From positions 1 to 64,000 of the forward strand of contig JAEUNO010000018.1 of NCBI GenBank assembly GCA_016791045.1: 64,000 nucleotides of DNA, given 5' to 3'. Of the stretch, positions 9,513 through 18,066 are shown piece by piece. Position numbers and translations under genes: made by a program. The stretch is from Methyloversatilis sp. GTDB lineage: Bacteria > Pseudomonadota > Gammaproteobacteria > Burkholderiales > Rhodocyclaceae. A model generated the notes under the pieces. That model searched no databases, was not told the origin of the DNA, and saw only the letters and a program-made list of their open reading frames with translations. Within the stretch, counting starts at the first letter, position 1; each line of letters starts with the position of its first letter.

Positions 9513-9911
9513 ATGTCAGATCCCAAGATGAAGTTTCTCGTTGTCGACGACTTTTCGACCATGCGCCGCATCGTGCGCAATCTGTTGAAGGAACTCGGAT
9601 TCACCAATGTCGACGAGGCCGAGGACGGCGTGATCGCGCTGCAGAAGCTGAAGTCAGCCGACTTCGACTTCGTCGTCACCGACTGGAACATGCCGAACAT
9701 GACCGGCATCGAGCTGCTGCGTGCCATCCGTGCCGACGCTGCCCTGAAGGGGCTGCCCGTACTGATGATCACGGCCGAAGCCAAGAAGGAAAACATCATC
9801 GAAGCCGCCCAGGCCGGCGCTTCGGGCTACATCGTGAAGCCTTTCACCGCCGGCACGCTGGGTGAAAAGCTGACGAAGATCTTCGAAAAGATGAACCAGA
9901 AGGCCGCCTGA
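9513..9911 (+). CDS. cheY: CheY, chemotaxis response regulator
   Basis: A single receiver domain of 132 residues, the diffusible signal to the flagellar motor. The acidic pair is in [10 protein letters not shown], the phospho-acceptor Asp in [11 protein letters not shown], the conserved Thr in [10 protein letters not shown] and the Lys in [11 protein letters not shown]. It is very close to the enterobacterial CheY type. It lies 12 bases after the second cheV, with GAGAGG before the ATG. The next gene encodes its phosphatase CheZ, so the pair acts together. Confidence 0.97.
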   Translation: MSDPKMKFLVVDDFSTMRRIVRNLLKELGFTNVDEAEDGVIALQKLKSADFDFVVTDWNMPNMTGIELLRAIRADAALKGLPVLMITAEAKKENIIEAAQAGASGYIVKPFTAGTLGEKLTKIFEKMNQKAA

Positions 9912-9933
9912 GCGGGCATCGGGAGATGACATT

Positions 9934-10764
9934 GTGAAGAAGATGAAGCTTGACGAAACCGGTGATTCCGACGACCTGCAGGCGCTGTTCGACAGCATCG
10001 CGTCCGAGACGCCGCAGAAGGTGCGGCTCGAAGTGGTGCCGGAAGCCGCAAACAGCAGCGGCGACAGCGCCGATCTGGAAGCCCTGTTCGATTCGGTATC
10101 CGATGACTACTCAGCACCGGTCGCCGCGGCTCCCGCAGCCGGCAGTGATGACGAACACAGCTGCGACAACGTGTTCAACAAGGTCGGCCACCTCGCGCGC
10201 CAGCTGCACGACACGCTGCGCGAACTGGGGTACGACCATGCGCTGGAAGACGTTGCGACCCAGATGCCTGATGCGCGCAGCCGCCTGACCTATATCGCGC
10301 AGATGACCGAGAGCGCGGCGAGCCGCGTGCTCAACGCGACGGACATCGCGATACCGCTGCAGGACGAGGTCGAGAAGCGTTCCAGCACGCTGCACGACCG
10401 CTGGGAAAAGCTGTACCGGAACGAGCTGTCGGTCGATGAATTCAAGGCGCTGGCGGCAGAAACCCGTGGTTTTCTCGGCGATGTGCCGGCCTTTGCCCGC
10501 GACACCCGGGCGCAGCTGAACGAAATCATGATGGCCCAGGATTTTCAGGATCTGACCGGACAGGTGATCAAGAAAATCGTCGAAATGTCGCAAAAGCTGG
10601 AAAGCGGATTGCTGCAGGTGCTGATCGAAGCCATGCCGGCCGAAAAGCGCGCCAGCACGCCGGAAAGCCTGCTGAATGGCCCGGTTGTATCGGCCGAGGG
10701 ACGCGAGGATGTGGTGACCAGCCAGGAGCAGGTGGACGATCTGCTCGAAAGTCTCGGCTTCTGA
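9934..10764 (+). CDS. cheZ: CheZ, CheY-phosphate phosphatase
   Basis: CheZ speeds dephosphorylation of CheY. The 276-residue protein is longer than the ~214 residues of E. coli CheZ because of an acidic N-terminal extension with two similar segments (DSDDLQALFDSI and DSADLEALFDSV). The core contains the catalytic segment AQDFQDLTGQVI, whose Gln inserts into the CheY active site. The C-terminus SQEQVDDLLESLGF is the CheY-binding tail. The N-terminal repeats look like extra copies of that tail motif (DDLxxLxxS). A GTG start is used; an ATG three codons later is also possible. Confidence 0.94.
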   Translation: MKKMKLDETGDSDDLQALFDSIASETPQKVRLEVVPEAANSSGDSADLEALFDSVSDDYSAPVAAAPAAGSDDEHSCDNVFNKVGHLARQLHDTLRELGYDHALEDVATQMPDARSRLTYIAQMTESAASRVLNATDIAIPLQDEVEKRSSTLHDRWEKLYRNELSVDEFKALAAETRGFLGDVPAFARDTRAQLNEIMMAQDFQDLTGQVIKKIVEMSQKLESGLLQVLIEAMPAEKRASTPESLLNGPVVSAEGREDVVTSQEQVDDLLESLGF

Positions 10765-10917
10765 TTACAGGCAGCAGCAGGACAGTCGTGACGCAGCGTT
10801 CGGTCAGCGAGGACGCACGGGTCGGTCGAACGGATGACATTCATCCGCGGAGCCGGAACAACAGGAGCAGTAGGGCGAGCAGCGCGTTGAAGACGCTGCC
10901 CGCCACAGGAGCGAACA

Positions 10918-12798
10918 ATGAGTGACTTTCAGGGCATGGAAGATCTGCTGCAGGACTTTCTGGTCGAGGCGACCGACCTGCTGTCCGGTGTGGACAACAA
11001 GCTGGTCGATCTCGAAAAGACGCCCGGTGACCGCAGTCTGCTGAACGAGATTTTTCGCGGCTTCCACACCATCAAGGGCGGCGCCGGCTTCCTGAATGCT
11101 TCCGAACTGGTCGCGCTCTGTCATCTGACCGAAAATCTGTTCGACAAACTGCGCAATGGCGAAATGGCCATTACGCCGCAGCTGATGGATGTCATTCTCG
11201 ACGCGACCGGCATCGTGCGCGACATGTTCGGTGCCCTGGAGCGCGGCATGCTGCCCGCTGCCGCCGACGCCGGTGTGATGACGCGCCTGCGTGCTGCACT
11301 GGCGGGTGAGCTCGATATGGTTGCCGCGGCAGGCGCAAGCGTCGAAGCCCCCCCCGCCCAGGCAGCTCCTCGGGGCGTCGAGCCGGACTGGAGCACACTT
11401 CATCAGGCGGTGACCGGTGTCGTACCGGTGGCGCCGCAAGCGGTGCCCGAACCGGCTGCAGCGCGCTCGGCCAATGATGGCGATGTGGCTGCGGTGGTCA
11501 ATGCCGCGTTCGGCCGCCGGGCTGCCGATCGTCCGGGCACGCCGGCACCGACCGGCCGCCGCGACGCTGAAAAGGGTCGCGAGAACTCGATCCGGGTCGA
11601 TACCTCGCGTCTCGACCAGGTGCTCAATCTGTCGGGCGAAATCGGCCTGACCAAGAATCGCCTGACCTCGCTGCGCGCGGACATCCTGGCCGGCAAGAAC
11701 GACAGCGAAACGCTGCATGCGCTTGATGCGGCCGTGAGCCAGCTCGATCTGCTGGTGTCCGATCTGCAGAACGCGGTGATGAAGACCCGCATGCAGCCGA
11801 TCGGCCGCCTGTTCCAGAAATACCCGCGCATCGCCCGCGATCTCGCCCGCAATCTGGGCAAGGACGTCGAACTTGCGCTGGTCGGTGAAGAGACCGAAAT
11901 CGACAAGACGATGATCGAGGATCTGTCGGATCCCATCATCCACCTGATCCGCAATGCCGTGGATCACGGCGTGGAAACGCCGGAAGACCGGATCGCCCAG
12001 GGCAAGCCGGGCAAGTCGGTGGTGCGCCTTGAAGCACGTCAGGAAGGTGATCACATCGTGATCATGGTGGCCGATGACGGCCGCGGCATGAACGCCGAGC
12101 GGCTACGCGCCAAGGCGCTCGAAAAGGGCCTGATCACCGACGAGGAAGCCAATACGCTGGATGAGCGTGCAAGCCTGAACCTGGTGTTCCTGCCCGGCTT
12201 CTCGACCGCCGCGACGGTGTCCGACGTATCGGGTCGCGGTGTCGGCATGGACGTCGTGAAGACGAATATCCAGAAGCTCAACGGTTCGATCGAAATCCGG
12301 TCCATCCAGGGCAAGGGCACGACGTTCGTGATCTCGCTGCCGCTGACGCTGGCCATCCTGCCGGTCTTGCTGGTGCGCCTGGCCGAACAGCACTTCGCGG
12401 TGCCGTTGTCGATGGTGCGCGAAATCCTGCCGATCCAGCCGCAGGACATCCAGGAAGTCGGTGGCCGCGCGACCATGGTGGTGCGGGGCGAGGTCATGCC
12501 GGTGCTGCCGCTGGCCCGCCTGCTCGGCTGGCCGCAGAAGAACCTGCCGCAGTATGGCGTACTGATGCAGACCGCCGAATCGTCCTTCATCCTGGCGATC
12601 GACAATTTCGCAGGTCGCGAGGACGCGGTGATCAAGAGTCTCGACGACTTCCGTCCGAAGGGCGTGGCGGGCGTCACGACGCTGTCGAACGGCCAGATCG
12701 TGCTGATCCTCGACATGAAGGAACTGCTCGGTTCGCTTGGCGACTCGCGCGGCGTGTCGCGCTCCAGTCTGATCAGCCCGGTGTCACTCGCCGCCTGA
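10918..12798 (+). CDS. cheA: CheA, chemotaxis histidine kinase
   Basis: CheA autophosphorylates and passes phosphate to CheY, CheB and CheV. The 626-residue protein has an N-terminal HPt domain with the phospho-histidine at about residue 50 (FRGFHTIKGGAGF). A Pro/Ala-rich linker (about 140-220) follows with no clear CheY-binding P2 domain. Next are the dimerisation helices (VLNLSGEIGLTKNRL), the ATPase domain with the N box HLIRNAVDHG and G box DDGRGM, and a CheW-like C-terminus. The start is preceded by AGGAG. It lies 153 bases after cheZ and is closed by a strong terminator, so it may be read from its own promoter. Confidence 0.97.
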   Translation: MSDFQGMEDLLQDFLVEATDLLSGVDNKLVDLEKTPGDRSLLNEIFRGFHTIKGGAGFLNASELVALCHLTENLFDKLRNGEMAITPQLMDVILDATGIVRDMFGALERGMLPAAADAGVMTRLRAALAGELDMVAAAGASVEAPPAQAAPRGVEPDWSTLHQAVTGVVPVAPQAVPEPAAARSANDGDVAAVVNAAFGRRAADRPGTPAPTGRRDAEKGRENSIRVDTSRLDQVLNLSGEIGLTKNRLTSLRADILAGKNDSETLHALDAAVSQLDLLVSDLQNAVMKTRMQPIGRLFQKYPRIARDLARNLGKDVELALVGEETEIDKTMIEDLSDPIIHLIRNAVDHGVETPEDRIAQGKPGKSVVRLEARQEGDHIVIMVADDGRGMNAERLRAKALEKGLITDEEANTLDERASLNLVFLPGFSTAATVSDVSGRGVGMDVVKTNIQKLNGSIEIRSIQGKGTTFVISLPLTLAILPVLLVRLAEQHFAVPLSMVREILPIQPQDIQEVGGRATMVVRGEVMPVLPLARLLGWPQKNLPQYGVLMQTAESSFILAIDNFAGREDAVIKSLDDFRPKGVAGVTTLSNGQIVLILDMKELLGSLGDSRGVSRSSLISPVSLAA

Positions 12799-12825
12799 TA
12801 GAAATAAATCGGCCGTTATCGCCGG

Positions 12826-12866
12826 AAAGCCCGCCCCGTCGCAAGATGGAGCGGGCTTTTTCTTTT
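12826..12866 (+). terminator. Rho-independent terminator after cheA
   Basis: AAAGCCCGC pairs with GCGGGCTTT around a 16-base loop and is followed by a run of T. It closes the chemotaxis cluster. Confidence 0.9.
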
Positions 12867-12912
12867 CCCTTCAATGACTTGTGGAGGATATGCCGGCAGG
12901 AGTCTCTGCCCC

Positions 12913-12939
12913 TAAAGAGTGGGGCGTTGCGGTCGATAA
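12913..12939 (+). promoter_or_regulatory. Sigma-28 (FliA)-like promoter of the unknown gene at 12988
   Basis: TAAAGAGT, an 11-base spacer, then GTCGATAA. Of the 16 consensus positions (TAAAGTTT, GCCGATAA), 13 or more match, with exact spacing. This is the best sigma-28 site in the window. It ends 48 bases before the start codon, beyond the cheA terminator. Confidence 0.7.
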
Positions 12940-12987
12940 ACAGATACCAACGGTAATCCGTCCATCGAACGACGAAGGAGCCCCATC

Positions 12988-13338
12988 ATGGCCGAAGCAA
13001 CTCTCATCCAGCCGATTTCGTCTCCGTTTCCCGCAGCAGCCCTGCTGCCGGCCGCGAGCGTGCAAGCGCATCACGCAGAAATCATGCGCCTGATGGCGTC
13101 GATCGAAATGCTCGGCAACGAAGCCATGGTGACCGCACTCAGTCTGGCCGATGAAGCGGCCGAAGCCGACGCACGTGGCCTGTTCATGCGTGCCCAGGAA
13201 GTGCGCGCGTGGGTACAGACCACGCTCGACATGGTTCATACCGATGCACTGTGCCCCGATCTGTCGGGCCAGCTCGCCTATCAGGGCGTTGAACAGGCCG
13301 CCCGCCTGGTCGCCGCCCGTGAAACCCTCCCGCGGTAA
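12988..13338 (+). CDS. Unknown helical protein, probably motility-regulated
   Basis: I do not recognise this 116-residue protein. It is rich in Ala, Leu, Met and Glu and looks all-helical after a Pro/Ala-rich N-terminus of ~25 residues. It has no signal peptide or membrane helix and one cysteine (in DALCPDL). The ATG is preceded by GAAGGAG. The strong FliA-like promoter just upstream, and its position directly after the chemotaxis genes, suggest it is made with flagella and receptors. It could be a small adaptor or an accessory of the array; that is inference from regulation alone. Confidence 0.75.
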   Translation: MAEATLIQPISSPFPAAALLPAASVQAHHAEIMRLMASIEMLGNEAMVTALSLADEAAEADARGLFMRAQEVRAWVQTTLDMVHTDALCPDLSGQLAYQGVEQAARLVAARETLPR

Positions 13339-13420
13339 GTCCGCGACCCTTGTGTTCCAATCGCCGTCAGTGATCGAGTCAGTCATCGACTTGGAAATCG
13401 GATTCGGCGGAGGACATTGA

Positions 13421-13744
13421 GTGTCGGAAGAAGCAGAGGACTTCGATTTTGACGTCTGGAAGGATCTTGCGCAGTCCGATCCACAGACCTACTTCGCGGA
13501 GCGACGGCGCGTGATTGAAAAATTCATCAATACCTGCCCGCCTGAAAAACAGGCGGTGCTGCGCGACCTGCAGAGCCAGATCGACGCCAGCCGTGCCATG
13601 GCCGGGTCGCCCAACCAGTCGGTGCGCGAGCTGTCGCGCATGATGGAAGACTACCTTCTTGCGCTGTCGGAACGTCTGATGGCGCTGCACCGCGAAACGT
13701 CCGCGTTGCAGACTTCATTGCGTCAGGGCCTTCGCGGCTCCTGA
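13421..13744 (+). CDS. DUF3135 family protein
   Basis: A 107-residue acidic, helical protein. The segment DFDVWKDLAQSDPQTYFAERR matches what I recall of the DUF3135 family, small proteins of beta- and gammaproteobacteria with no known function. A GTG start is chosen because GGAGGA lies 7 bases upstream. The C-terminal half is heptad-like (MMEDYLLALSERLMALHRETSAL) and may form a coiled coil. It follows the FliA-driven gene by 82 bases and may be transcribed with it. Confidence 0.8.
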   Translation: MSEEAEDFDFDVWKDLAQSDPQTYFAERRRVIEKFINTCPPEKQAVLRDLQSQIDASRAMAGSPNQSVRELSRMMEDYLLALSERLMALHRETSALQTSLRQGLRGS

Positions 13745-13790
13745 ACGTCGCCGGAACGCAGACCGGGTTGCCATGGCAGATCGGGTCGGC

Positions 13791-13824
13791 AGTCGATGCG
13801 CAGGCTCAGGCCCGCGCATCGACT
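13791..13824. terminator. Inverted repeat between convergent genes
   Basis: AGTCGATGCGC and GCGCATCGACT form an 11-base perfect stem around a 12-base loop, midway between the DUF3135 gene and dacB, which converge here. There is no T run, so it may be a structural barrier rather than a classical terminator. Confidence 0.5.
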
Positions 13825-13886
13825 TGACGGCCACCATGGCGATCCGGACTGCGACCATCTTCGGCCGGTTCGGCAGGCGGTGCGCC

Positions 13887-15317
13887 TCATTCCGTGACCG
13901 GGAAGGACTGCCGGTTGCCGGCCCACACCCATTCCAGCAAGGCTTCCAGCACCGGCTGTGCGCGCCCGGCATTCGGGTGGTTCAGCCATGCCACCATCAG
14001 CACGCGCTGGCCGTTGCGATCCAGAACGTAGCCGGCGATCGATCGCGTGTCGGACAGCGATCCGGTCTTCAGATGCGCCTGACCGCTGGCCGGCGAATTG
14101 CGCAGCCGACGTCGCAGCGTGCCATCGACCGACAGCACAGGCATCGAAGACACGAATTCCGGCATGACACTGCTCGCCCAGGCGTGGCGCAGCAGCGCAG
14201 CCATGTCGGCGGCCGACAGACGTTCGCTGCGTGACAGACCCGAGCCGTTGTCCAGCACCAGGCTGGGTAGTGCCAGACCGCGCCGCGTCGCCCAGGTACG
14301 CACGGCGGCGTCGGCGGCGGCGGTATCTGCCGGTGCTCCGGCGCCGCTGCCCAGCGTCAGGAACAACTGCCGCGCCATCACGTTGTTGCTGTACTTGTTG
14401 ATGTCGCGGATGACCTGCGCCAGCGGCGGTGAATCGATGCCGGCCAGCGGCAGCGCGTTGGGCGGAGTTGCACCGTCGCGCACCCGTCCGGCGATCCGTC
14501 CGCCCAGCTCGGCCCACATCGCGCGCAGGGCGCGGGCGAAAAACTCGTCGGCCGGCAGCGGTGCGATGTTCCATATGCGTTCGCCGCACGGTCGAGCGAA
14601 GCGCCCGGTGATCTGCAGTGTGAGCATGCTGCGGTCTGCGGCCGGCATGATTTTCGCGGCCAGGCTGTCCTTCCAGTCGCCGCATTCGCCTTCGACCTGT
14701 TGCACGCGGTTGTCGATCTGCACGCCATCGAGCGGAGGTTCGGCCCACAGCGCGGGAGCGCCAACAGCCTGTGGCAGCAGGCGCACCCGCAGCGCATTGT
14801 GTGCCAGCAGCAGCGCGTCCGGACCGACGTTGTAGGCGGCCAGCGGTTCGTTGTCGAAGGCGCCCGGGTCGTGTCGCATCGGCGCGAAGGCCGAGCGGTC
14901 GGTGATCACGTCGCCGCGGATGTCCCGCACGCCGCGCGCCCGCAGATCGCGCAGCAGCAACCAGAACTGCTCGATGCTGAGCGCCGGATCGCCGCCGCCA
15001 CGCAGCACGAGGTCGCCATCGAGCACGCCGTCGGCGAGACGGCCGGCCATCAGCGCGTCGGTGCGCCAGCTGTAGGCGGGACCGAGACTGTCGAGCGCTG
15101 CGTAGGTGGTGACCAGCTTCATCACCGACGCCGGGTTCATCGGCACCTTCGCGCGATGGCTGATGCGCGCGGGCCCGCCATCCACCGACTGGACCATGAC
15201 CGAAATCGATGTTGCAGGAATGTCTGCGGCGCGCAGCGCCTGCAATACCGGCGCCGGGAGTACCGCGCAGGCCGGTGCAACGATCAGGCCGAGCAGAACG
15301 GCGAGCGCGAGACGCAC
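13887..15317 (-). CDS. dacB: D-alanyl-D-alanine carboxypeptidase/endopeptidase (PBP4, DacB)
   Basis: A class C penicillin-binding protein that trims or cleaves peptidoglycan cross-links in the periplasm. The 476-residue protein begins with a signal peptide (about 1-19, cleavage after PACA). The three active-site motifs are visible: SVMK, SNN in NKYSNNVMARQ, and KTG in HLKTGSLSDTRS. A GTG start at 15317 is chosen because the signal peptide begins there and ftsX ends 11 bases upstream; the longer open frame upstream is only antisense to and inside ftsX. It probably forms an operon with ftsY-ftsE-ftsX, linking wall remodelling to division. Confidence 0.92.
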   Translation of the reverse strand: MRLALAVLLGLIVAPACAVLPAPVLQALRAADIPATSISVMVQSVDGGPARISHRAKVPMNPASVMKLVTTYAALDSLGPAYSWRTDALMAGRLADGVLDGDLVLRGGGDPALSIEQFWLLLRDLRARGVRDIRGDVITDRSAFAPMRHDPGAFDNEPLAAYNVGPDALLLAHNALRVRLLPQAVGAPALWAEPPLDGVQIDNRVQQVEGECGDWKDSLAAKIMPAADRSMLTLQITGRFARPCGERIWNIAPLPADEFFARALRAMWAELGGRIAGRVRDGATPPNALPLAGIDSPPLAQVIRDINKYSNNVMARQLFLTLGSGAGAPADTAAADAAVRTWATRRGLALPSLVLDNGSGLSRSERLSAADMAALLRHAWASSVMPEFVSSMPVLSVDGTLRRRLRNSPASGQAHLKTGSLSDTRSIAGYVLDRNGQRVLMVAWLNHPNAGRAQPVLEALLEWVWAGNRQSFPVTE

Positions 15318-15327
15318 GACAGCCCGC

Positions 15328-16227
15328 TCAGGCGATGCGCGACAGATGGCGGCGTACCGAGGCGCTGGCACCGAGCCAGCCGAGTGCCGCACACAGGGCA
15401 AGCAGCGCAGCCCAGTGCGCCGGCGCGAGGGGCCGCAGCACGAATTCGAGGCTGTACAGACCGGCAATTTCGGCCACCGGTGCGGCCAGCGCGCGCGTCG
15501 CAAGCAGGGCGAGCACGCCGGCGAGCGCGCCGCCGAGCAGGCCCTGCAGCGCACCGAACCAGTGGAACGGGCGGCGTATCCAGGCGTCGGTGGCGCCGAG
15601 CAGGCGACTGACCTCGATCTCGTCGCGCTGCGTCAGCAGCTGCAGCCGGATCGTGTTGAAGGTGACGGCGACCAGACCGAGGCCGAGCACGACGCCCAGC
15701 ATCGTCACCGCCTGCTGGCCCAGAGCAATCAGCGCGTCGAGGCGCTTCGCCCAGGCGGAATCGAGTTGCACGTGGTCGACCTCCGGCAGCTTGGCGAATT
15801 CGGTGCGCAGCGTTTCGAGCCGGGCGGCATCCGCCGAATCGAGCCGGACCACGAATGCATCGGCAAAAGGGTTGTCGGGCAGTGCGTCGAGGATTTCGGC
15901 CAGCGCGTCGTTGTCGCGGAATCGCACCAGTGCCGCGTCGCGCGACACCAGTTCGACCTTCGCGTCCTTCGCCAGGCCGCGGATGCGCTGCTCGGCGGTC
16001 CGGACCGCGTCGGCGTTCGCGCCCGGCTGCATGAATACGGAAATTTCCGGGGCGGCGCTGACATTGCCGGCCAGTCGCTGCAGATTGCCCAGCAGCATGT
16101 AGCCGGTGGCCGGCAACGCCGCGGCGATGCCGACAACCAGCGCGGCCAGCAAGGTATTGAAAGGCTGACGGGCCATCTGGCGCGCCGCGCGCAGCCCGGC
16201 ACGCAACTGCAGGCGCAGCCATCTCAT
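15328..16227 (-). CDS. ftsX: FtsX, cell-division ABC transporter-like membrane subunit
   Basis: FtsX is the membrane partner of FtsE; together they regulate periplasmic amidases at the septum. The 299-residue protein has a cytoplasmic N-terminus, TM1 at about 22-44 and a periplasmic domain of ~120 residues. Three further helices lie in the C-terminal half (ALGQQAVTMLGVVLGL, LLGGALAGVLALLAT, WAALLALCAALGWLG). The ATG at 16227 is preceded by GAGGTGG and lies 10 bases after the ftsE stop. An amidase of the AmiC type, the usual downstream target, is encoded in this window at 36877. Confidence 0.94.
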   Translation of the reverse strand: MRWLRLQLRAGLRAARQMARQPFNTLLAALVVGIAAALPATGYMLLGNLQRLAGNVSAAPEISVFMQPGANADAVRTAEQRIRGLAKDAKVELVSRDAALVRFRDNDALAEILDALPDNPFADAFVVRLDSADAARLETLRTEFAKLPEVDHVQLDSAWAKRLDALIALGQQAVTMLGVVLGLGLVAVTFNTIRLQLLTQRDEIEVSRLLGATDAWIRRPFHWFGALQGLLGGALAGVLALLATRALAAPVAEIAGLYSLEFVLRPLAPAHWAALLALCAALGWLGASASVRRHLSRIA

Positions 16228-16237
16228 TTCAGCCACC

Positions 16238-16888
16238 TCACTGCAGCCGCCCCTGGGCAAGTACCAGCTTGCGTGGTGCGTAGCGCGCGAACAGCGCGTC
16301 GTCATGCGTGGTCAGCAGCACGGTGACGCCCGCTTCGTTGAATGATCGGAACAGCTCGGCGATGTCGCGCGCGTAGGCGTCGTCGAGATGGGCCGTGGGT
16401 TCGTCGGCGAGCAGGATCTGCGGCCGGTTGACGATGGCACGGGCAATGGTCAGGCGCTGCTGTTCACCGCCCGACAGCTCGACCGGCATCGATTTTTCGC
16501 GCCCGGACAGTCCGACGCGTTCCAGTGCGGCGCGCACCCGGTTGGTCGCTTCGCGCGGCGGATGGCTGCTGATCGAAAGCGGCAGCATGACATTGTCGAA
16601 GGCACTGCGGTCGAACAGCAGGCGCTGGTCCTGCATCACGAGGCCGATCGAACGGCGCCAGTAGGGCAGGGCGGCGCGCTTGAGTGCCGACACATCCTCG
16701 CCGCCGACCAGTACCTTGCCTTCGGTCGGTCGTTCGAGCACGGCGAGCAGGCGCAGCAGCGTGCTCTTGCCTGCGCCGGAGTGGCCACTGACCACCACCA
16801 TCTCACCGCGTGCGATGTCGCAGTCCAGCCGGTCGAGTGCGGTGTGGCCGCCCGGATATCTTTTGGTGACCTGAGCAAAACGGATCAT
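16238..16888 (-). CDS. ftsE: FtsE, cell-division ABC ATPase
   Basis: ATPase subunit of the FtsEX complex at the division septum. The 216-residue protein has Walker A (GHSGAGKSTLLRL), the Q loop (GLVMQDQ), the ABC signature LSGGEQQR and Walker B (ILLADEPTAHLD) with the switch histidine in LTTHD. The start at 16888 gives the canonical N-terminus MIRFAQVTKRY. It is 22 bases downstream of the ftsY stop and 10 bases upstream of ftsX. Confidence 0.96.
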   Translation of the reverse strand: MIRFAQVTKRYPGGHTALDRLDCDIARGEMVVVSGHSGAGKSTLLRLLAVLERPTEGKVLVGGEDVSALKRAALPYWRRSIGLVMQDQRLLFDRSAFDNVMLPLSISSHPPREATNRVRAALERVGLSGREKSMPVELSGGEQQRLTIARAIVNRPQILLADEPTAHLDDAYARDIAELFRSFNEAGVTVLLTTHDDALFARYAPRKLVLAQGRLQ

Positions 16889-16910
16889 GCGGCGTGGGCT
16901 CGGGCTGCGG

Positions 16911-17960
16911 TCAGAGGGATCTCGGCGGTTCGAACAGGGCATCGACGAATTCCGCCGCATTGAACGGCTGCAGATCGTCCAGACCTTCACCGACGCCGAT
17001 GTAGCGCAGCGCGATCGGGCGCGACGGCGCGTGCTGCTTCGCGATGGCCGCGATGACGCCGCCACGCGCCGTGCCGTCGAGCTTGGTCATGATCAGTCCG
17101 GTCACGCCGATTGCCGCGTCGAAGGCCTTCACCTGCGCCAGTGCGTTCTGGCCGATGTTGCCGTCGAGCACCAGCAGCACCTCGTGCGGCCCGGTCGGAT
17201 CCGCCTTGGCAATGACCCGCTTCACCTTGGCGATCTCCTCCATCAGGTGCAGCTGGGTCGGCAGGCGGCCGGCGGTATCCGCCAGCACGATGTCGATGCC
17301 GCGCGCACGCGCTGCGCTGACGGCGTCGAACACCACGGCCGCAGGGTCGCCGGAATCCTGAGCGATCACCGCAACATTGTTGCGTGCGCCCCAGGTTTCG
17401 AGCTGTTCTCTCGCTGCGGCGCGGAAAGTGTCTCCGGCAGCCAGCAACACGCTCTTTCCCTGCGACTGGAAATGCTTGGCCAGTTTGCCGATCGACGTGG
17501 TCTTGCCGGCGCCGTTCACGCCGGCAATCATGATGATGAACGGCTTGTGCGCGTCCACATCGAGCGGCTTCTCGAGCGGCGCGATCAGGCGGGTCAGTTC
17601 CTCGCGCAGCACGTCACGCAACTTCGCCGGTTCTTCGATGCGCTCGCGTTTTACGCGATCGCGCAGCCGGTCGAGCAGATGGGTGGTGGCATCCATGCCC
17701 ACGTCGGACGTGATCAGCAGCGTTTCGAGCTCTTCCAGCAGCTCGTCATCGACCTTGGTACGCAGGAACAGCGCATTGAGCTGGCCACCGATCTGGGCAC
17801 GCGTGCGCGACAGCCCGGCGCGCAGCCGCTGCGCCCACGACAATTTCGGCGCGTCGGCGGCAGGCGCGCTATCCTGCGCCGCGACCACGTCGGGCGCGGC
17901 CGGTACGGCATCGCTGGCGTCGGGCGCGGCGGCTTTGTCTTTCTTGAAGAAACCAAACAT
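16911..17960 (-). CDS. ftsY: FtsY, signal recognition particle receptor
   Basis: FtsY receives ribosome-nascent-chain complexes from SRP at the inner membrane. The 349-residue protein has a short Ala/Asp-rich N-terminal segment (about 10-45), then the N domain and the GTPase G domain. The GTP-binding motifs are GVNGAGKTTSIGKLA, DTAGRL and TKLDGTARGG. The end, YIGVGEGLDDLQPF, is typical. The ATG at 17960 begins the MFGFFKK end usual for FtsY; no good ribosome-binding site is visible, and a GTG four codons upstream is an alternative. It heads the block ftsY-ftsE-ftsX-dacB. Confidence 0.96.
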   Translation of the reverse strand: MFGFFKKDKAAAPDASDAVPAAPDVVAAQDSAPAADAPKLSWAQRLRAGLSRTRAQIGGQLNALFLRTKVDDELLEELETLLITSDVGMDATTHLLDRLRDRVKRERIEEPAKLRDVLREELTRLIAPLEKPLDVDAHKPFIIMIAGVNGAGKTTSIGKLAKHFQSQGKSVLLAAGDTFRAAAREQLETWGARNNVAVIAQDSGDPAAVVFDAVSAARARGIDIVLADTAGRLPTQLHLMEEIAKVKRVIAKADPTGPHEVLLVLDGNIGQNALAQVKAFDAAIGVTGLIMTKLDGTARGGVIAAIAKQHAPSRPIALRYIGVGEGLDDLQPFNAAEFVDALFEPPRSL

Positions 17961-18066
17961 GTGGGAGACGGTCACTGGAACACCTTGCGGCTTGCGCAAG
18001 GCTTTGGAACAGAGGCGTGAAGGCGGATTTCGCCGCGCTCACATTTACTGCCGGAGAGTGTATCAG

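Noticed and set aside
15318-15554. Longer N-terminus for dacB
   Set aside because: The extension lies inside ftsX in another frame; the signal peptide starts at the GTG at 15317.
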